DNA of 64,000 nt, taken from NCBI GenBank assembly GCA_041392475.1, contig JAWKLZ010000002.1:806001-870000 (forward strand), read 5' to 3'. This DNA is from Chitinophagales bacterium (GTDB taxonomy: Bacteria > Bacteroidota > Bacteroidia > Chitinophagales > UBA2359). The notes under the pieces are model-generated. The model had not been told where the DNA came from. It ran no database searches and saw only the letters and a list, made by a program, of their open reading frames with translations. A program made the position numbers and the translations under genes. Positions 1 to 8,326 of the stretch are shown here, one piece after another (position 1 is the stretch's first letter; each line of letters opens with the position of its first letter).

Positions 1-1675
1 AGGAATCATTGTAGAGTTCGGCATCGAAGGTAATAGCTTCTGTTTCATTGAAAAGCGTTTTGGGCATATTGACCCGAAACTTGCGCTTGTCGTTTTTGAC
101 CGAAAGGTATTGGATGGTTTTGGTGACGATTTCATTGAAGGCTTCGTGGTCGTTGCTTTTTTTGTAGTCATATAGCCTCCAACGCCACAATCCTTCGCCG
201 GTCAAAACACCCGTTTTGTAACCTGCGGCTTGCTTCAATACCAACAATGGATATTGGGTATCGACTGAGCCAATTCTTTGCAGTAGAAGGGATTGGGTAG
301 TCGGTGCTGCTGAAAATTCACCAAATGGAACAGCCAATGGTGGCAATTCTTCTAAGGTTTGAAAGACATTGTTTTCGAGAGTGAAAAGGTTAAAGTTTCG
401 GTTGGCTTTGGCTTTGGCATCGTTGGTACTCGAACCACCTCCATTGATTTTGAGAATGTCTTGTGCTTGGTTGAAGGCGGCCAAATCAGTTTGGGTACTG
501 ACAATGAACCATATCGGAATATTGCTGGTTTTCAAAGCACTCAACACACTTTCTGCTTTGTAGAGGCGAGAAGGCAAGCCATGCAAAACCGCTACATCAT
601 AGTCTTTGAAGGACAGATTGCCCACTTTTTGGACGAACATCACCGTGGTTTCATAGTTCTTGTTGTTTTCGATTGCTTGCTTCAATGCCGAAACATCGGG
701 ATGCGGACTTGCTGCCAACAACAAGACTTTTTGGCGGCTATCGAGAATATCTATATAAATGTCCTGCCGATTGTTCTGAACGGTGACTTCATCCTGAATT
801 TGGGTAACTCGAATGGAGTATTGCTGTACACCTACTGTGTTGGCATCCAAAATAATATCCTCACTCAATATATAGTTTTCTTTGTCAATTGGAATAGTTT
901 TGGTGTAAACTTTATCTGTTGTACCACTGCCTTTATAAACATTCAAAACCGTGGTTGCACCCCTGCAATTTTGTGCAGAAATGTCGGCTCGAATGGTGAA
1001 TTTATCACCCAAATAGGCAATGCGGTTGTGTAATACTTTTTCGACTATCAAATCTCTTTGAGGAGTAGTATCACCGAGTGCTATGGCATAAATTGGCGTG
1101 GTCAATTGGGCATTGGAGTAAATCGGGTTGTTGCCTTGGTTGTAAATCCCGTCGGAAGCCAAGATGATTGCGCCTACATTTTGGTGGCTGTATTTGTTGT
1201 AGATTTCATCGAGCGTATTGGAGAGGTTGGTGACTTTTTGATTGAAGGGAAAACGCAAACTGTCGCTTTTTACTTCGTTCATTTGTTCACCAAAACTGTA
1301 GGTTTCTACTGTAAAGTTTTTTTCCTTCAATCCATTGACCAAACTCGTCAATTGATTGAAGTAGGCACTGCTATCGCCTGTTTTGGCAAACCCTTGTGCA
1401 ATGGACTCCGAATTGTCTTGAACAACAACGATGTAGGGGTTGACGACTTCGGTAGTGCGGGACTTCAATAGGGGTGATAACAATAAAAATGCGATGCCGC
1501 TAACGACCAAAAAACGGGCGATTGCCATAGGAATCATGGCTCGTTTTTGGATTTTGGAAGCGTCTTGAAATGTATTGTCTTTGAAGTATAAGACGATGGC
1601 ATATAATAGTCCCAATCCTAAGCAGAGGGCGATGTACCAAATTGGGTAACTTTCAAATGAAATTGTTGCGTCCAT
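1..1675 (-). CDS. VWA-type membrane protein, C-terminus outside window
   Basis: Reading leftwards from the ATG at 1675 the frame stays open to the window edge (558 codons), so the C-terminus is missing. Membrane helices lie at about residues 11-30 and 50-70. They are followed by VVVQDNSES (about 83-91), a DxSxS metal-site motif of von Willebrand A folds, and by AIILASDGIYNQG, which fits the central strand of that fold. The rest is a long beta-rich extracytoplasmic region. Two helices, a VWA-like domain and a large C-terminal part form a common uncharacterised Bacteroidota family of about 700 residues. Role unknown. The 243 bp upstream hold no gene, only a 5-bp hairpin at 1720-1732. Confidence 0.85.
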   Translation of the reverse strand, partial: MDATISFESYPIWYIALCLGLGLLYAIVLYFKDNTFQDASKIQKRAMIPMAIARFLVVSGIAFLLLSPLLKSRTTEVVNPYIVVVQDNSESIAQGFAKTGDSSAYFNQLTSLVNGLKEKNFTVETYSFGEQMNEVKSDSLRFPFNQKVTNLSNTLDEIYNKYSHQNVGAIILASDGIYNQGNNPIYSNAQLTTPIYAIALGDTTPQRDLIVEKVLHNRIAYLGDKFTIRADISAQNCRGATTVLNVYKGSGTTDKVYTKTIPIDKENYILSEDIILDANTVGVQQYSIRVTQIQDEVTVQNNRQDIYIDILDSRQKVLLLAASPHPDVSALKQAIENNKNYETTVMFVQKVGNLSFKDYDVAVLHGLPSRLYKAESVLSALKTSNIPIWFIVSTQTDLAAFNQAQDILKINGGGSSTNDAKAKANRNFNLFTLENNVFQTLEELPPLAVPFGEFSAAPTTQSLLLQRIGSVDTQYPLLVLKQAAGYKTGVLTGEGLWRWRLYDYKKSNDHEAFNEIVTKTIQYLSVKNDKRKFRVNMPKTLFNETEAITFDAELYNDS

Positions 1676-1918
1676 GTATGTTGAATTCACAGGATTTTTA
1701 CCCCATGTTATTTTATAGCGCTCCATTGGAGCTTTCTGTATTTGAATTATCAATGAACGGTAAAACGTTTCTTTTATTCGTTCAAGTGTTTATACTCCAA
1801 AAGTTTTTGAAACTTTGAAGCTCTATTTTAAGGGGTAAAGTTAAGAAAAAACGCTTGCTTTGGTTTAGGTAATGGGTTTGGAGTAATAAATGATGGGGTT
1901 AATTTGTGTTAAAACGTA

Positions 1919-2221
1919 TTAGCGTATCCATTTTTTGACCTTTCCAAACCAACTACCTGAGGGTTTTCGCTTCAATGGGGTGAAGGATTGCACATATTGA
2001 CTTTGGATGTAAATGCGTCCATATTCTACATCGTCCTCATCGTCCCATTCTTCAAAGTCTCCATCTTGGGTGACGTATTGCAGGTTTTCGAGGAGGATGG
2101 GGCGTTGTTGCATCAAAAGTTCACAGATTTCCTGCTCGCTGTAAGTAGATGACCCGTAGTAAATTATGGGAGTTTGTTGGTTCTGACTGGCGATGGTGAT
2201 TTTGTACCAATTTTGTTTCAT
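1919..2221 (-). CDS. small hypothetical protein with acidic patch
   Basis: This 100-residue protein is not recognised. The ATG at 2221 (MKQNWYKITIAS) is preferred over an upstream in-frame ATG at 2320, because the extra 33 residues look like untranslated leader. It begins with a short beta-like region, has a strongly acidic centre (EEWDDEDDVEYGRIY, about residues 56-70) and ends in a basic tail (KRKPSGSWFGKVKKWIR). There is no signal peptide or membrane segment, so it is probably cytoplasmic. It stands alone between the VWA gene and a divergent NTF2-like gene. The charge pattern could suit protein or nucleic-acid contact, but no function can be assigned. Confidence 0.6.
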   Translation of the reverse strand: MKQNWYKITIASQNQQTPIIYYGSSTYSEQEICELLMQQRPILLENLQYVTQDGDFEEWDDEDDVEYGRIYIQSQYVQSFTPLKRKPSGSWFGKVKKWIR

Positions 2222-2391
2222 GTTGTTGATGTTTTGTGTTTGATACAAAAGTAGTAATTTTAAACCATTGTCTTGTTTGGTAATTACCTTTGATTGTAGA
2301 ATTGCTAAACCAACAATCAAAAACCTGCAATGTGAACGACTCTAAAAAGAACCGTGTTTTGTTTTTACATTTATTTTAATTCCTCAGCCTT

Positions 2392-2769
2392 ATGACCATC
2401 AGCGAAACCATACAAAGTTATTTGCACGCCTTAGAAAGAGGCGATGAATATGGAGTACTTCAATTGTTTGCAGATAATGCCATTGTAATATCTCCACTTT
2501 ATGGCCGAATGAAGGCCAATGATTTTTACGAGCAACTTTTTGAAGATACAGCTCAATCTCTGATTACCCTACTCCAAATCTTCAAAGGCGCACAGCCTGG
2601 TTCAGCATCAGCTCATTTTCGTTACCGTTGGACTTTGGAAGATGAGCAACCTGTCACCTTTGAAGCAGTGGATATTTTTGAATTTGACAACCAAAAAAAA
2701 ATCTCTAAGCTCACCATAATTTATGATACGGTTTATGTGAGAGAGGCTTTTGAGCGGCTGAGGGGTTGA
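2392..2769 (+). CDS. nuclear transport factor 2-like (SnoaL-type) protein
   Basis: A 125-residue protein with the order of an NTF2/SnoaL cone fold: an N-terminal helix pair (ETIQSYLHALERGDEYGVLQ), then a strand run (LFADNAIVISPLYGRMKANDFYEQLF) and a curved C-terminal sheet ending KISKLTIIYDTVYVREAF. Length and pattern match single-domain family members, which bind small hydrophobic ligands or act as isomerases or hydrolases; residues alone cannot separate these. No signal peptide. It is followed 146 bp later by a VOC-fold gene that has its own promoter, so the two are probably separate units. Confidence 0.75.
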   Translation: MTISETIQSYLHALERGDEYGVLQLFADNAIVISPLYGRMKANDFYEQLFEDTAQSLITLLQIFKGAQPGSASAHFRYRWTLEDEQPVTFEAVDIFEFDNQKKISKLTIIYDTVYVREAFERLRG

Positions 2770-2847
2770 GAGATGGTGTGACGGAAAGGGTGTGAAGATT
2801 ATTGTCGTTCTGGCACAGCTAAATATTTTATCGTTTTTTACAATAAT

Positions 2848-2879
2848 TTTGGCAAATAACTAAAAATATTGTAAATTTG
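2848..2879 (+). promoter_or_regulatory. Bacteroidota-type promoter of the VOC gene
   Basis: TTTG at 2848-2851, a 20-bp spacer, then TAAATTTG at 2872-2879. This matches the primary-sigma consensus of Bacteroidota (TTTG, 19-21 bp, TAnnTTTG). The predicted transcript start near 2886 lies upstream of the ATG at 2916 and rules out the in-frame TTG at 2877 as the translation start. Confidence 0.75.
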
Positions 2880-2915
2880 CCAGCAGAAACAATAATCACT
2901 CAAAACCTTCAATCT

Positions 2916-3284
2916 ATGGAATACATCATTAGTTGGTTTGAAATTCCTACTACCAACATTCAAAGAGCTGCAAAATTTTATAGCGAGGTTTTGGCTTGCG
3001 AAATAGGTATTAACGAAATGAATGGCTCACAGATGGGTTTTTTCCCTTCAAAACAAGGTGTGGTATCAGGTGCTTTGGTACAAGTTGCAGACCAACTACC
3101 GAGCGAAAGTGGTACAACAGTTTATTTTTACATTGAAGGGGATTTGACAACTTCTCTCAATCGAGTAGAAGCGGCTGGCGGTCAGATTTTACAACCCAAA
3201 AAGCACATAGGAGAAGGTATTGGTTTTTGTGCTTTCGTCAAAGATACAGAAGGAAATAAAGTGGCACTTCATTCGATGGGTTAG
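2916..3284 (+). CDS. VOC (glyoxalase/bleomycin resistance fold) family protein
   Basis: A 122-residue protein starting MEYIISWFEIPTTNIQRAA. It shows the paired beta-alpha-beta-beta-beta units of the vicinal oxygen chelate fold: WFEIPTTNIQRAAKFYSEVL at the start and a second half ending FCAFVKDTEGNKVALHS, where the last strand carries the usual D-x-E-G-N motif. Such proteins bind a metal between the two halves and act as lyases, dioxygenases or antibiotic binders; the substrate cannot be read from the sequence. The ATG at 2916 is chosen because an upstream TTG overlaps the promoter. Confidence 0.85.
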   Translation: MEYIISWFEIPTTNIQRAAKFYSEVLACEIGINEMNGSQMGFFPSKQGVVSGALVQVADQLPSESGTTVYFYIEGDLTTSLNRVEAAGGQILQPKKHIGEGIGFCAFVKDTEGNKVALHSMG

Positions 3285-3370
3285 TTTTGGTTGACTTACA
3301 GTTGTCTTATTGAAGGGAAATCGAATCAAGGCATTTTTAAAAAATAATTAAATTCATAGATTTGGCTGGG

Positions 3371-3448
3371 AGGCTGGCATCTTATTTTTCTCGTAATGGA
3401 GGAACAAACGGCACAACAACACAACTTTAGGTGTCAGCCTATTTTTTT
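3371..3448 (+). ncRNA. candidate 78-nt structured small RNA
   Basis: A TAGATTTG -7 element lies at 3357-3364 with a T-run about 19 bp upstream (3334-3338), predicting a start near 3371. From that point AGGCTGGCATC (3371-3381) pairs with GGTGTCAGCCT (3430-3440), 11 bp including two G-U pairs, and the second arm is followed at once by A and seven T (3441-3448). The terminator stem is therefore formed by the RNA's own 5' end. The 48-nt interior is A/C-rich with an exposed GGAGG. There is no ORF of useful size, and it matches no RNA family I recognise. Confidence 0.4.
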
Positions 3449-3457
3449 GTAAACTAA

Positions 3458-3484
3458 AATAGCCGAACATTGTGTTCGGCTATT
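3458..3484. repeat. perfect 12-bp hairpin
   Basis: AATAGCCGAACA (3458-3469), a 3-nt loop, then TGTTCGGCTATT (3473-3484). The stem is perfect, but neither side has a convincing T-run. It lies between the candidate small RNA and the following membrane-protein gene, so it may be a second terminator, a transcript-end stabiliser or part of the leader of the next gene. Confidence 0.55.
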
Positions 3485-3580
3485 CTTATAAAGATTTCTT
3501 TTATTTCTTTTTCTTTCCTATATTTAGCTTGTTCTAAACAAACATTCACCATTTTTTACTCACTAAAAATTGTATTTATT

Positions 3581-3901
3581 ATGGACAAGCGAATTATTAT
3601 CGGAATTGTTGCAGGTATTTTGTTTGGCTTACTCGGCACTTTTGTGCTGGAATCCGGTGGGTTCAATGCTACCTACTTGATTATTGTTGCCGTTTTAGGT
3701 GGCTTGATTGGATTTGCAGGTACTCAAACCTTGCCGCTCAATTATTATTTAGCAAGTGCTATTATTGGAGCAATTTTTTATGCGGTAATTGCTGCTGTTC
3801 TTCAAGGCAGTTATGTAGATCAACTCATAACTGGTGCGGTTGCAGGAGCTTTGATTGCACTCATCACTACTTTTCTACACAAACAACTCAACAAAGGATA
3901 G
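3581..3901 (+). CDS. small integral membrane protein
   Basis: A 106-residue, strongly hydrophobic protein from ATG 3581 (MDKRIIIGIVAGILFG). Four membrane helices are visible at about residues 5-20, 27-45, 52-75 and 82-98, each rich in Gly and Ala, and it ends in a short basic tail (LHKQLNKG). An in-frame upstream extension exists but overlaps the hairpin at 3458-3484 and is not protein-like. No family is recognised; the Gly/Ala-packed helices suggest a small oligomeric membrane protein. A good intrinsic terminator follows 70 bp after the stop. Confidence 0.7.
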   Translation: MDKRIIIGIVAGILFGLLGTFVLESGGFNATYLIIVAVLGGLIGFAGTQTLPLNYYLASAIIGAIFYAVIAAVLQGSYVDQLITGAVAGALIALITTFLHKQLNKG

Positions 3902-3971
3902 TAAAAGTTGGGTAAGCAACTGATTATCCTACTCTTTTACATCTTAAAAACATTATTAAATTTGGCATATT

Positions 3972-4015
3972 CCGATATTCGTTTTTGGATAAAAGCGAAT
4001 ATCGGTTTTTTATTT
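3972..4015 (+). terminator. rho-independent terminator
   Basis: CCGATATTCG (3972-3981), a 14-nt loop, then CGAATATCGG (3996-4005) followed by TTTTTTATTTT. It ends transcription of the small membrane protein gene before convergent rpsU. Confidence 0.85.
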
Positions 4016-4044
4016 TACCAAGTTTGATTTCTACCAACCAGAAA

Positions 4045-4233
4045 CTAGTTATTTCCGTATTTTTTCTGAATATATGCGGCTTTCATGATTTCCTTACGTC
4101 TTTCAACTGAAGGCTTTGTGTAATCTTTTCTTCTTCGCAATTCGCTCAAAATACCTGTTTTCTGTCCTTTCTTTTTGTAACGACGCAATGCTTTGTCAAT
4201 CGTTTCGCTATCTTTCACTTCAATGATAATCAT
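4045..4233 (-). CDS. rpsU: 30S ribosomal protein bS21
   Basis: A 62-residue basic protein with the full bS21 pattern: MIIIEVKDSETIDKALRR at the N-terminus, then the helix-turn-helix segment with GILSELRRRKDYTKPSVERR, and the tail MKAAYIQKKYGNN. bS21 sits on the 30S platform near the 16S 3' end. In Flavobacterium ribosomes, bS21 with bS18 and bS6 has been reported to sequester the anti-Shine-Dalgarno tail; an aromatic residue is present in the relevant part here (Tyr54). No AGGAGG-like site precedes the ATG. The leader is short, about 45 nt, from a clear TATCTTTG promoter. It is monocistronic. Confidence 0.97.
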   Translation of the reverse strand: MIIIEVKDSETIDKALRRYKKKGQKTGILSELRRRKDYTKPSVERRKEIMKAAYIQKKYGNN

Positions 4234-4283
4234 ATCAAAATTTGTTTAATAATTGAGTAATAAGAAATACTACAAAATGGCTG

Positions 4284-4291
4284 CAAAGATA
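4284..4291 (-). promoter_or_regulatory. -7 element of rpsU
   Basis: Read on the minus strand the bases are TATCTTTG followed by CAG, an exact TAnnTTTG match about 50 bp before the rpsU ATG at 4233. The -33 box is weak (TTAGG about 19-20 bp upstream). Confidence 0.7.
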
Positions 4292-4411
4292 CACCAACTT
4301 CTTGTTTTTACCTAATGCCTGATGCAATGAAAATAAAAATGAGTGAAATTCGGTCGTTCTTTTATATACATAATTGATAATCAAAGTATCCTCACAGTGT
4401 TTTTGGTCATT

Positions 4412-5545
4412 TTACCGTTTATTCACTTTCCAATCGTAGGGATAATAATCTACGGCATAGTCGGTTGGAATCGCTTGGTTTCGGTATTCGTTGATGAATT
4501 CTATCACCGATTTACCGTCTTGTGTAAAATCTGATCCATACCATTTGAATATTTCTGACAATTCGACCTTGTTCTCCGCATCGTTTACCCTCGTAAAATT
4601 GGGGTCATTGAGGGCTTTTTGGGTTTGGCGATTGAGTTGTGCATTAAGTTTTGAAGGTGTGTAGGCAAAAGGTTCTATTTGCGGACAACCTTTTGCGCCA
4701 CATACAGCTACAAAATGAAAACGTGGATCTTTCTTCAAACCAAATAGTCTCCCTTTTTCCAATTCGTCTAAGGTCATCGTTTGACCAGCTACTTTATGTT
4801 TTTTTGCATCAAAAAATCCCAATACATCCAATGGTGATGAAGGAATATTGTTTTCTAAAATGGATTTTATCACCAAGATATTGTAGGCATTGATGTAAAA
4901 AGCTTGTTTTTCGGCACTACCTACATCATTTAGGTCTGCACTTGCAATTTGTTCAACCAATTCATTTAGAATGGTAGATTTTTTAAGACTTGAATAGCCA
5001 ACCAAGCCATTGGATACAGATTGATTTAAGAACTGATTGGCGGTTTCAAAGAATTGGTTCAAGGCATTGGTTGGGATATCTTCTTCTTTTTCAGGTTTTT
5101 CGCTCTGATTTTTGGTTTCTACAACACTGGGTTTTGAAACATTCGCTTGTTCACTTGATTTTGATGATGTTGTGTTTTCAGCAAGTACATTAGCATCAGT
5201 TGGCTTTTTGGTTTCTTCTTTGGGTTTTATCGGTTGGTTTTCCTCGACTTTACTTATTGGAGTATTGAAGTTGTTTTGTTCAGATTCATAAGTAGTTTTC
5301 ACATTCTCTAGTTCGATTATCTGTCCATCTTCTTGTGTTTGTTTTCTTTCTGTTTCTTCCTCCAGATCACTTGCAGTTTCATTTGCAGCCATTGTTGTCT
5401 TGGGTTCTGCTTGTGGAGCATCTTTTAGAGATTCGACCACTTTCATTGCATCCGCTTTTGCATCCGATGCATCAATGGACTTATTGCAGGAAAATAAGAA
5501 TAGGCTCAATATTAGGATGCTTGAAAAGAGCATTGTTTTTTTCAT
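4412..5545 (-). CDS. DUF547 domain lipoprotein
   Basis: From ATG 5545 the protein (377 residues) starts with a lipoprotein signal MKKTMLFSSILILSLFLFSC; another ATG lies seven codons upstream at 5566. A low-complexity region rich in E, K, T and N (about residues 25-160) acts as a spacer. A C-terminal DUF547 domain follows (about 170-377), recognised by EKQAFYINAYNILVIKSI, FFDAKKHKVAGQTMTLDELE, the RFHFVAVCGAKGCPQI segment with paired cysteines, and the YDWKVNK end. DUF547 proteins are exported and of unknown activity; the fold has been likened to transglutaminase-type cysteine enzymes. It is monocistronic; the 194 bp upstream hold nothing recognisable. Confidence 0.85.
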   Translation of the reverse strand: MKKTMLFSSILILSLFLFSCNKSIDASDAKADAMKVVESLKDAPQAEPKTTMAANETASDLEEETERKQTQEDGQIIELENVKTTYESEQNNFNTPISKVEENQPIKPKEETKKPTDANVLAENTTSSKSSEQANVSKPSVVETKNQSEKPEKEEDIPTNALNQFFETANQFLNQSVSNGLVGYSSLKKSTILNELVEQIASADLNDVGSAEKQAFYINAYNILVIKSILENNIPSSPLDVLGFFDAKKHKVAGQTMTLDELEKGRLFGLKKDPRFHFVAVCGAKGCPQIEPFAYTPSKLNAQLNRQTQKALNDPNFTRVNDAENKVELSEIFKWYGSDFTQDGKSVIEFINEYRNQAIPTDYAVDYYPYDWKVNKR

Positions 5546-5760
5546 GGGTTTGTTATTGAAATTCAAAAATAATTCTTTTTGTTTACGTGAAATTGGGCTT
5601 TCTTTGTAATTAAATGCTTGATAGAGTGGATTGGTTTAGACGAACAAAGCATAAAAATGTAAAAAGACGACAGTTTATCAAGTGTATGTACTCATAGTTA
5701 TGGGGAACTTTATAGGTTTGTTATTGCTTTATTAGGTTATCACAAAACAATTGATATATT

Positions 5761-6120
5761 ATGGATGCTATTCTTATCAATGCACTTATTGGGGGTATTT
5801 TTTCCATACTCGGAATTTTTATCAAGCACCGTTTGGACAAAAAAAACGAAATAACTCCTACTTCAAATGTCGAAGATAGAGATGCAGCTCAGTTCGATTC
5901 AAAAAAACTCAGCGATAAATTCTTCAATAAAGACCTGAATAGAGGTTTGTCTGTGTTGTTTTTGGATTTGATAGCAATCATTATGGTCGTCGCTATTTTT
6001 GACCTCAATAATACCGAACCATTTTGGGAAGATTTCTTTGCCATGGTTGTTTTGGGGGCGATTCCCGTATATGCGGTTTACTACCTATTGAAAGGTTTTT
6101 TCCGATATTTCGTTCACTAG
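5761..6120 (+). CDS. small membrane protein of unknown function
   Basis: A 119-residue protein with three membrane helices: about residues 4-22 (LINALIGGIFSILGIFI), 62-81 (LSVLFLDLIAIIMVVAIF) and 91-112. A polar, charged stretch of about 40 residues lies between helices 1 and 2. No motif of a known family is visible. It is followed 64 bp later by the pyrophosphatase gene in the same direction, so the two may share a transcript, but nothing in the protein suggests a link to pyrophosphate metabolism. Confidence 0.7.
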   Translation: MDAILINALIGGIFSILGIFIKHRLDKKNEITPTSNVEDRDAAQFDSKKLSDKFFNKDLNRGLSVLFLDLIAIIMVVAIFDLNNTEPFWEDFFAMVVLGAIPVYAVYYLLKGFFRYFVH

Positions 6121-6184
6121 CATTTTTTGCGACCAAAGGAAAAATCATTTTTTCTTTATTCATTTTAATCAGTAAATCAAATAT

Positions 6185-6730
6185 ATGAAAGCAGATTTAA
6201 ACAACCCATGGCATAAAGTAAAGATTGGCAACCATGCACCAGATGTAGTAAATGGCATCATCGAAATCCCGCAAAATACAAGAGCTAAATACGAACTCGA
6301 TAAAGAGAGTGGCTTATTGAAACTCGACAGAGTATTGTATTCATCTATGTATTACCCAGCCAATTATGGTTTTATACCCCAAACCTACTGCGATGACAAA
6401 GACCCTCTCGACATTGTGATTTTGTCGCAAATAACTATTGTCCCGCTTTGCATTGTTTCGGCAAAGGTGATTGGCGTAATGCGGATGTTGGATGGTGGTG
6501 AATTGGACGACAAAATCATTGCTGTTGCAGAAAACGACATGAGTGTGAGTCACATCAACGATATTTCGGAACTGCCCACGCATTTCTTCAAGGAACTCCG
6601 CAATTTCTTTGAAGATTATAAAAAGCTGGAAAACAAAACGGTAGAAGTGGAAGATTTTCAGGATGCAGTCGTGGCAAAGGAAATAGTGAGGAGAAGTATT
6701 GAGGATTATAAATTACTGCTGGAGAAGTAA
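6185..6730 (+). CDS. ppa: inorganic pyrophosphatase (family I)
   Basis: A 181-residue soluble enzyme that hydrolyses pyrophosphate to two phosphates and so pulls biosynthetic reactions forward. The family I signature D-x-D-P-L-D is seen as DDKDPLDIVIL (about residues 72-82). Also present are the YPANYGFIPQTYCDDKD active-site strand, RMLDGGELDDKIIAV with the third metal-binding Asp pair, and the late KKLENKTVEVEDF lysine motif. Length is normal for the bacterial hexameric type. It probably ends its own transcript; no strong terminator follows. Confidence 0.96.
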   Translation: MKADLNNPWHKVKIGNHAPDVVNGIIEIPQNTRAKYELDKESGLLKLDRVLYSSMYYPANYGFIPQTYCDDKDPLDIVILSQITIVPLCIVSAKVIGVMRMLDGGELDDKIIAVAENDMSVSHINDISELPTHFFKELRNFFEDYKKLENKTVEVEDFQDAVVAKEIVRRSIEDYKLLLEK

Positions 6731-6834
6731 TCTATAATTTTATTTTTTAACTGAATAGAAAGCAATTGTGGGGAACTAATTAATGCTATTGATAGGTTTT
6801 TCTATTTATAGAAAACTAAAGTACCTATCAAAAT

Positions 6835-7449
6835 ATGACTACTCAAAAAAAACTCATAAGATTCCTGCCCCAAAAAACCATCAACCATTTATGGGAAACC
6901 GAAAAGATGGAATGGAGGAGCAGTCCTATCTTCAAATTTGGATTTACAATTTTTGCTGACGATGGAAAAACGCACTATGAGCCAGGACTTCAAAGTTTCT
7001 TGGGTCTTATTTCTGCCATTGCAGTAGTATTGATTTATATGTTTTATATGACTGCCAATTGGTTAGGTTTCGGTTTAGCTATTTTCATTACAACAATTGC
7101 GACAACTCTTCCTGATATTTTTAAATATATTCGAAAGAAGAATACAGAATATGCTTTTAATAAGAATGGTGTATTCTTCAAATTGTGGGGATTGGGCGGA
7201 ACAAATATTCATTTTATTGATTTTGCAGATATTGACCAAATAACTTACGTCGAATACAAAGAGAAAAGAGGTGTAATTTATTTTATGTCGAACAAAGATT
7301 TTTATTTTCGTACCTATGATTTTGCCACAGGCAAAGAAAGGTTTCACCCAACTTTTGAGATGATTGAAGATGTCATTGAAATGAGGAATAGATTGGAAGT
7401 GTATAGAAGGGAAAAAATTGCAGCAAAACCAACCATTTATCAAAATTAA
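6835..7449 (+). CDS. membrane-anchored protein with PH-like C-terminal region
   Basis: A 204-residue protein with two membrane helices at about residues 58-75 (FLGLISAIAVVLIYMFY) and 78-97. A basic link (FKYIRKKNTEYAFNKNGVFF) is followed by a beta-rich C-terminus (GTNIHFIDFADIDQITYVEYKEKRGVIYFMSNKDFYFRTYDF) that resembles bacterial PH or YcxB-like domains. No enzyme motif is visible. Its stop at 7449 lies 10 bp before the methyltransferase start, so co-transcription is likely, but a shared job is not evident. Confidence 0.7.
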   Translation: MTTQKKLIRFLPQKTINHLWETEKMEWRSSPIFKFGFTIFADDGKTHYEPGLQSFLGLISAIAVVLIYMFYMTANWLGFGLAIFITTIATTLPDIFKYIRKKNTEYAFNKNGVFFKLWGLGGTNIHFIDFADIDQITYVEYKEKRGVIYFMSNKDFYFRTYDFATGKERFHPTFEMIEDVIEMRNRLEVYRREKIAAKPTIYQN

Positions 7450-7459
7450 AAGCCAAATA

Positions 7460-8179
7460 ATGAACCTATACCAAGAATTATCGCAGGTTTACCACGAAAT
7501 GTACCAAAACCTCTTTGATTACGACGAAGAATTTGGTTTTTACCATTCTGTATTAGAACGATTTGAAGCGAAAAAAGTCGTAGAATTTGGATGTGGAACA
7601 GGCAATTTGGCAAAGCGTTTTTTGGCTGCAAATTTTGACTATTTGGGTGTTGATTTGAATCAAGAAATGTTGGACATTGCAGCAATATCATTACCCAGAC
7701 ATCATTTTCTGCAAAGTGACATGTGCACTTTCTCCTCTCCTTCCTTATTTGAAGCAGCCTTGATAACTGGGCGCACCATCAGCTATTTATCCACCAACAA
7801 AGACATCCTTCAGGCTTTTGAAGCAATACGCAATTGCTTGGCAGAAAACGGTTTATTAGTTTTTGATGCTATTGATGCAACTTTACTATTTGAAGATTTT
7901 GACGAAAGCGAAAAGGAATTGAAGGTAGGCAAATACAAACGTATCAGCTACTCAACTCCCAATTTGCAAACAGGCTGGACTTGGGATTGGCATTCGACTT
8001 ATTTTGCAGAAAACGAAGGACAATTTGAAGCAATCGGGAATGACTTTGCTACGGTTAGGGCTTTCACTCAAGACGAACTCAAATTGCTGCTCACCATAGC
8101 AGGTTTTGAAGTATTGGAGGTAATCGAAAAAAACACCTACACTTGGGCAGACCATTATTTTGTGGCAAGGAAGAAATGA
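7460..8179 (+). CDS. class I SAM-dependent methyltransferase
   Basis: A 239-residue protein starting MNLYQELSQVYHEMYQNLF. Motif I of the Rossmann methyltransferase fold is VVEFGCGTGNLAKRF (about residues 38-52), motif II is the acidic strand end LGVDLNQEMLDIA, and motif III follows LVFDAIDA. The C-terminus (FTQDELKLLLTIAGFEVLEVIEKNTY, YFVARKK) is typical of small-molecule methyltransferases of the UbiE/Tam type. The substrate is unknown. An upstream in-frame ATG at 7418 overlaps the preceding gene and is less likely as the start. Confidence 0.85.
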   Translation: MNLYQELSQVYHEMYQNLFDYDEEFGFYHSVLERFEAKKVVEFGCGTGNLAKRFLAANFDYLGVDLNQEMLDIAAISLPRHHFLQSDMCTFSSPSLFEAALITGRTISYLSTNKDILQAFEAIRNCLAENGLLVFDAIDATLLFEDFDESEKELKVGKYKRISYSTPNLQTGWTWDWHSTYFAENEGQFEAIGNDFATVRAFTQDELKLLLTIAGFEVLEVIEKNTYTWADHYFVARKK

Positions 8180-8272
8180 AAGTAACTTCAACTTCAGAAT
8201 CCAATTAACTTGTTGTTAGTGAGTAATTTGTTTTATAGAAAAATAAAAACCTTTCCTTCAAATGAAAAAAGA

Positions 8273-8319
8273 TTACAGCCACCAACAGTCCACCCAAAGG
8301 CAAACTGTTGGCACTGTAA
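8273..8319 (-). terminator. rho-independent terminator of the ScyD/ScyE-like gene
   Basis: TTACAG (8273-8278) and CCAACAGT (8282-8289) pair with ACTGTTGG (8304-8311) and CTGTAA (8314-8319), leaving one small internal loop. Read on the minus strand, the stem is followed by TCTTTTTT. It lies just after the stop of the minus-strand gene at 8327. Confidence 0.75.
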
Positions 8320-8326
8320 CCGTATC

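Noticed and set aside
359..1471. Long plus-strand frames opposite the VWA gene
   Set aside because: They are antisense shadows: the minus frame is open through the whole segment and has clear VWA and membrane-helix character.
1720..1732. GCTCC/GGAGC hairpin upstream of the VWA gene
   Set aside because: Only 5 bp with a 3-nt loop and no flanking T-run; too short to call a terminator or repeat, though it resembles short palindromic repeats of Bacteroidota.
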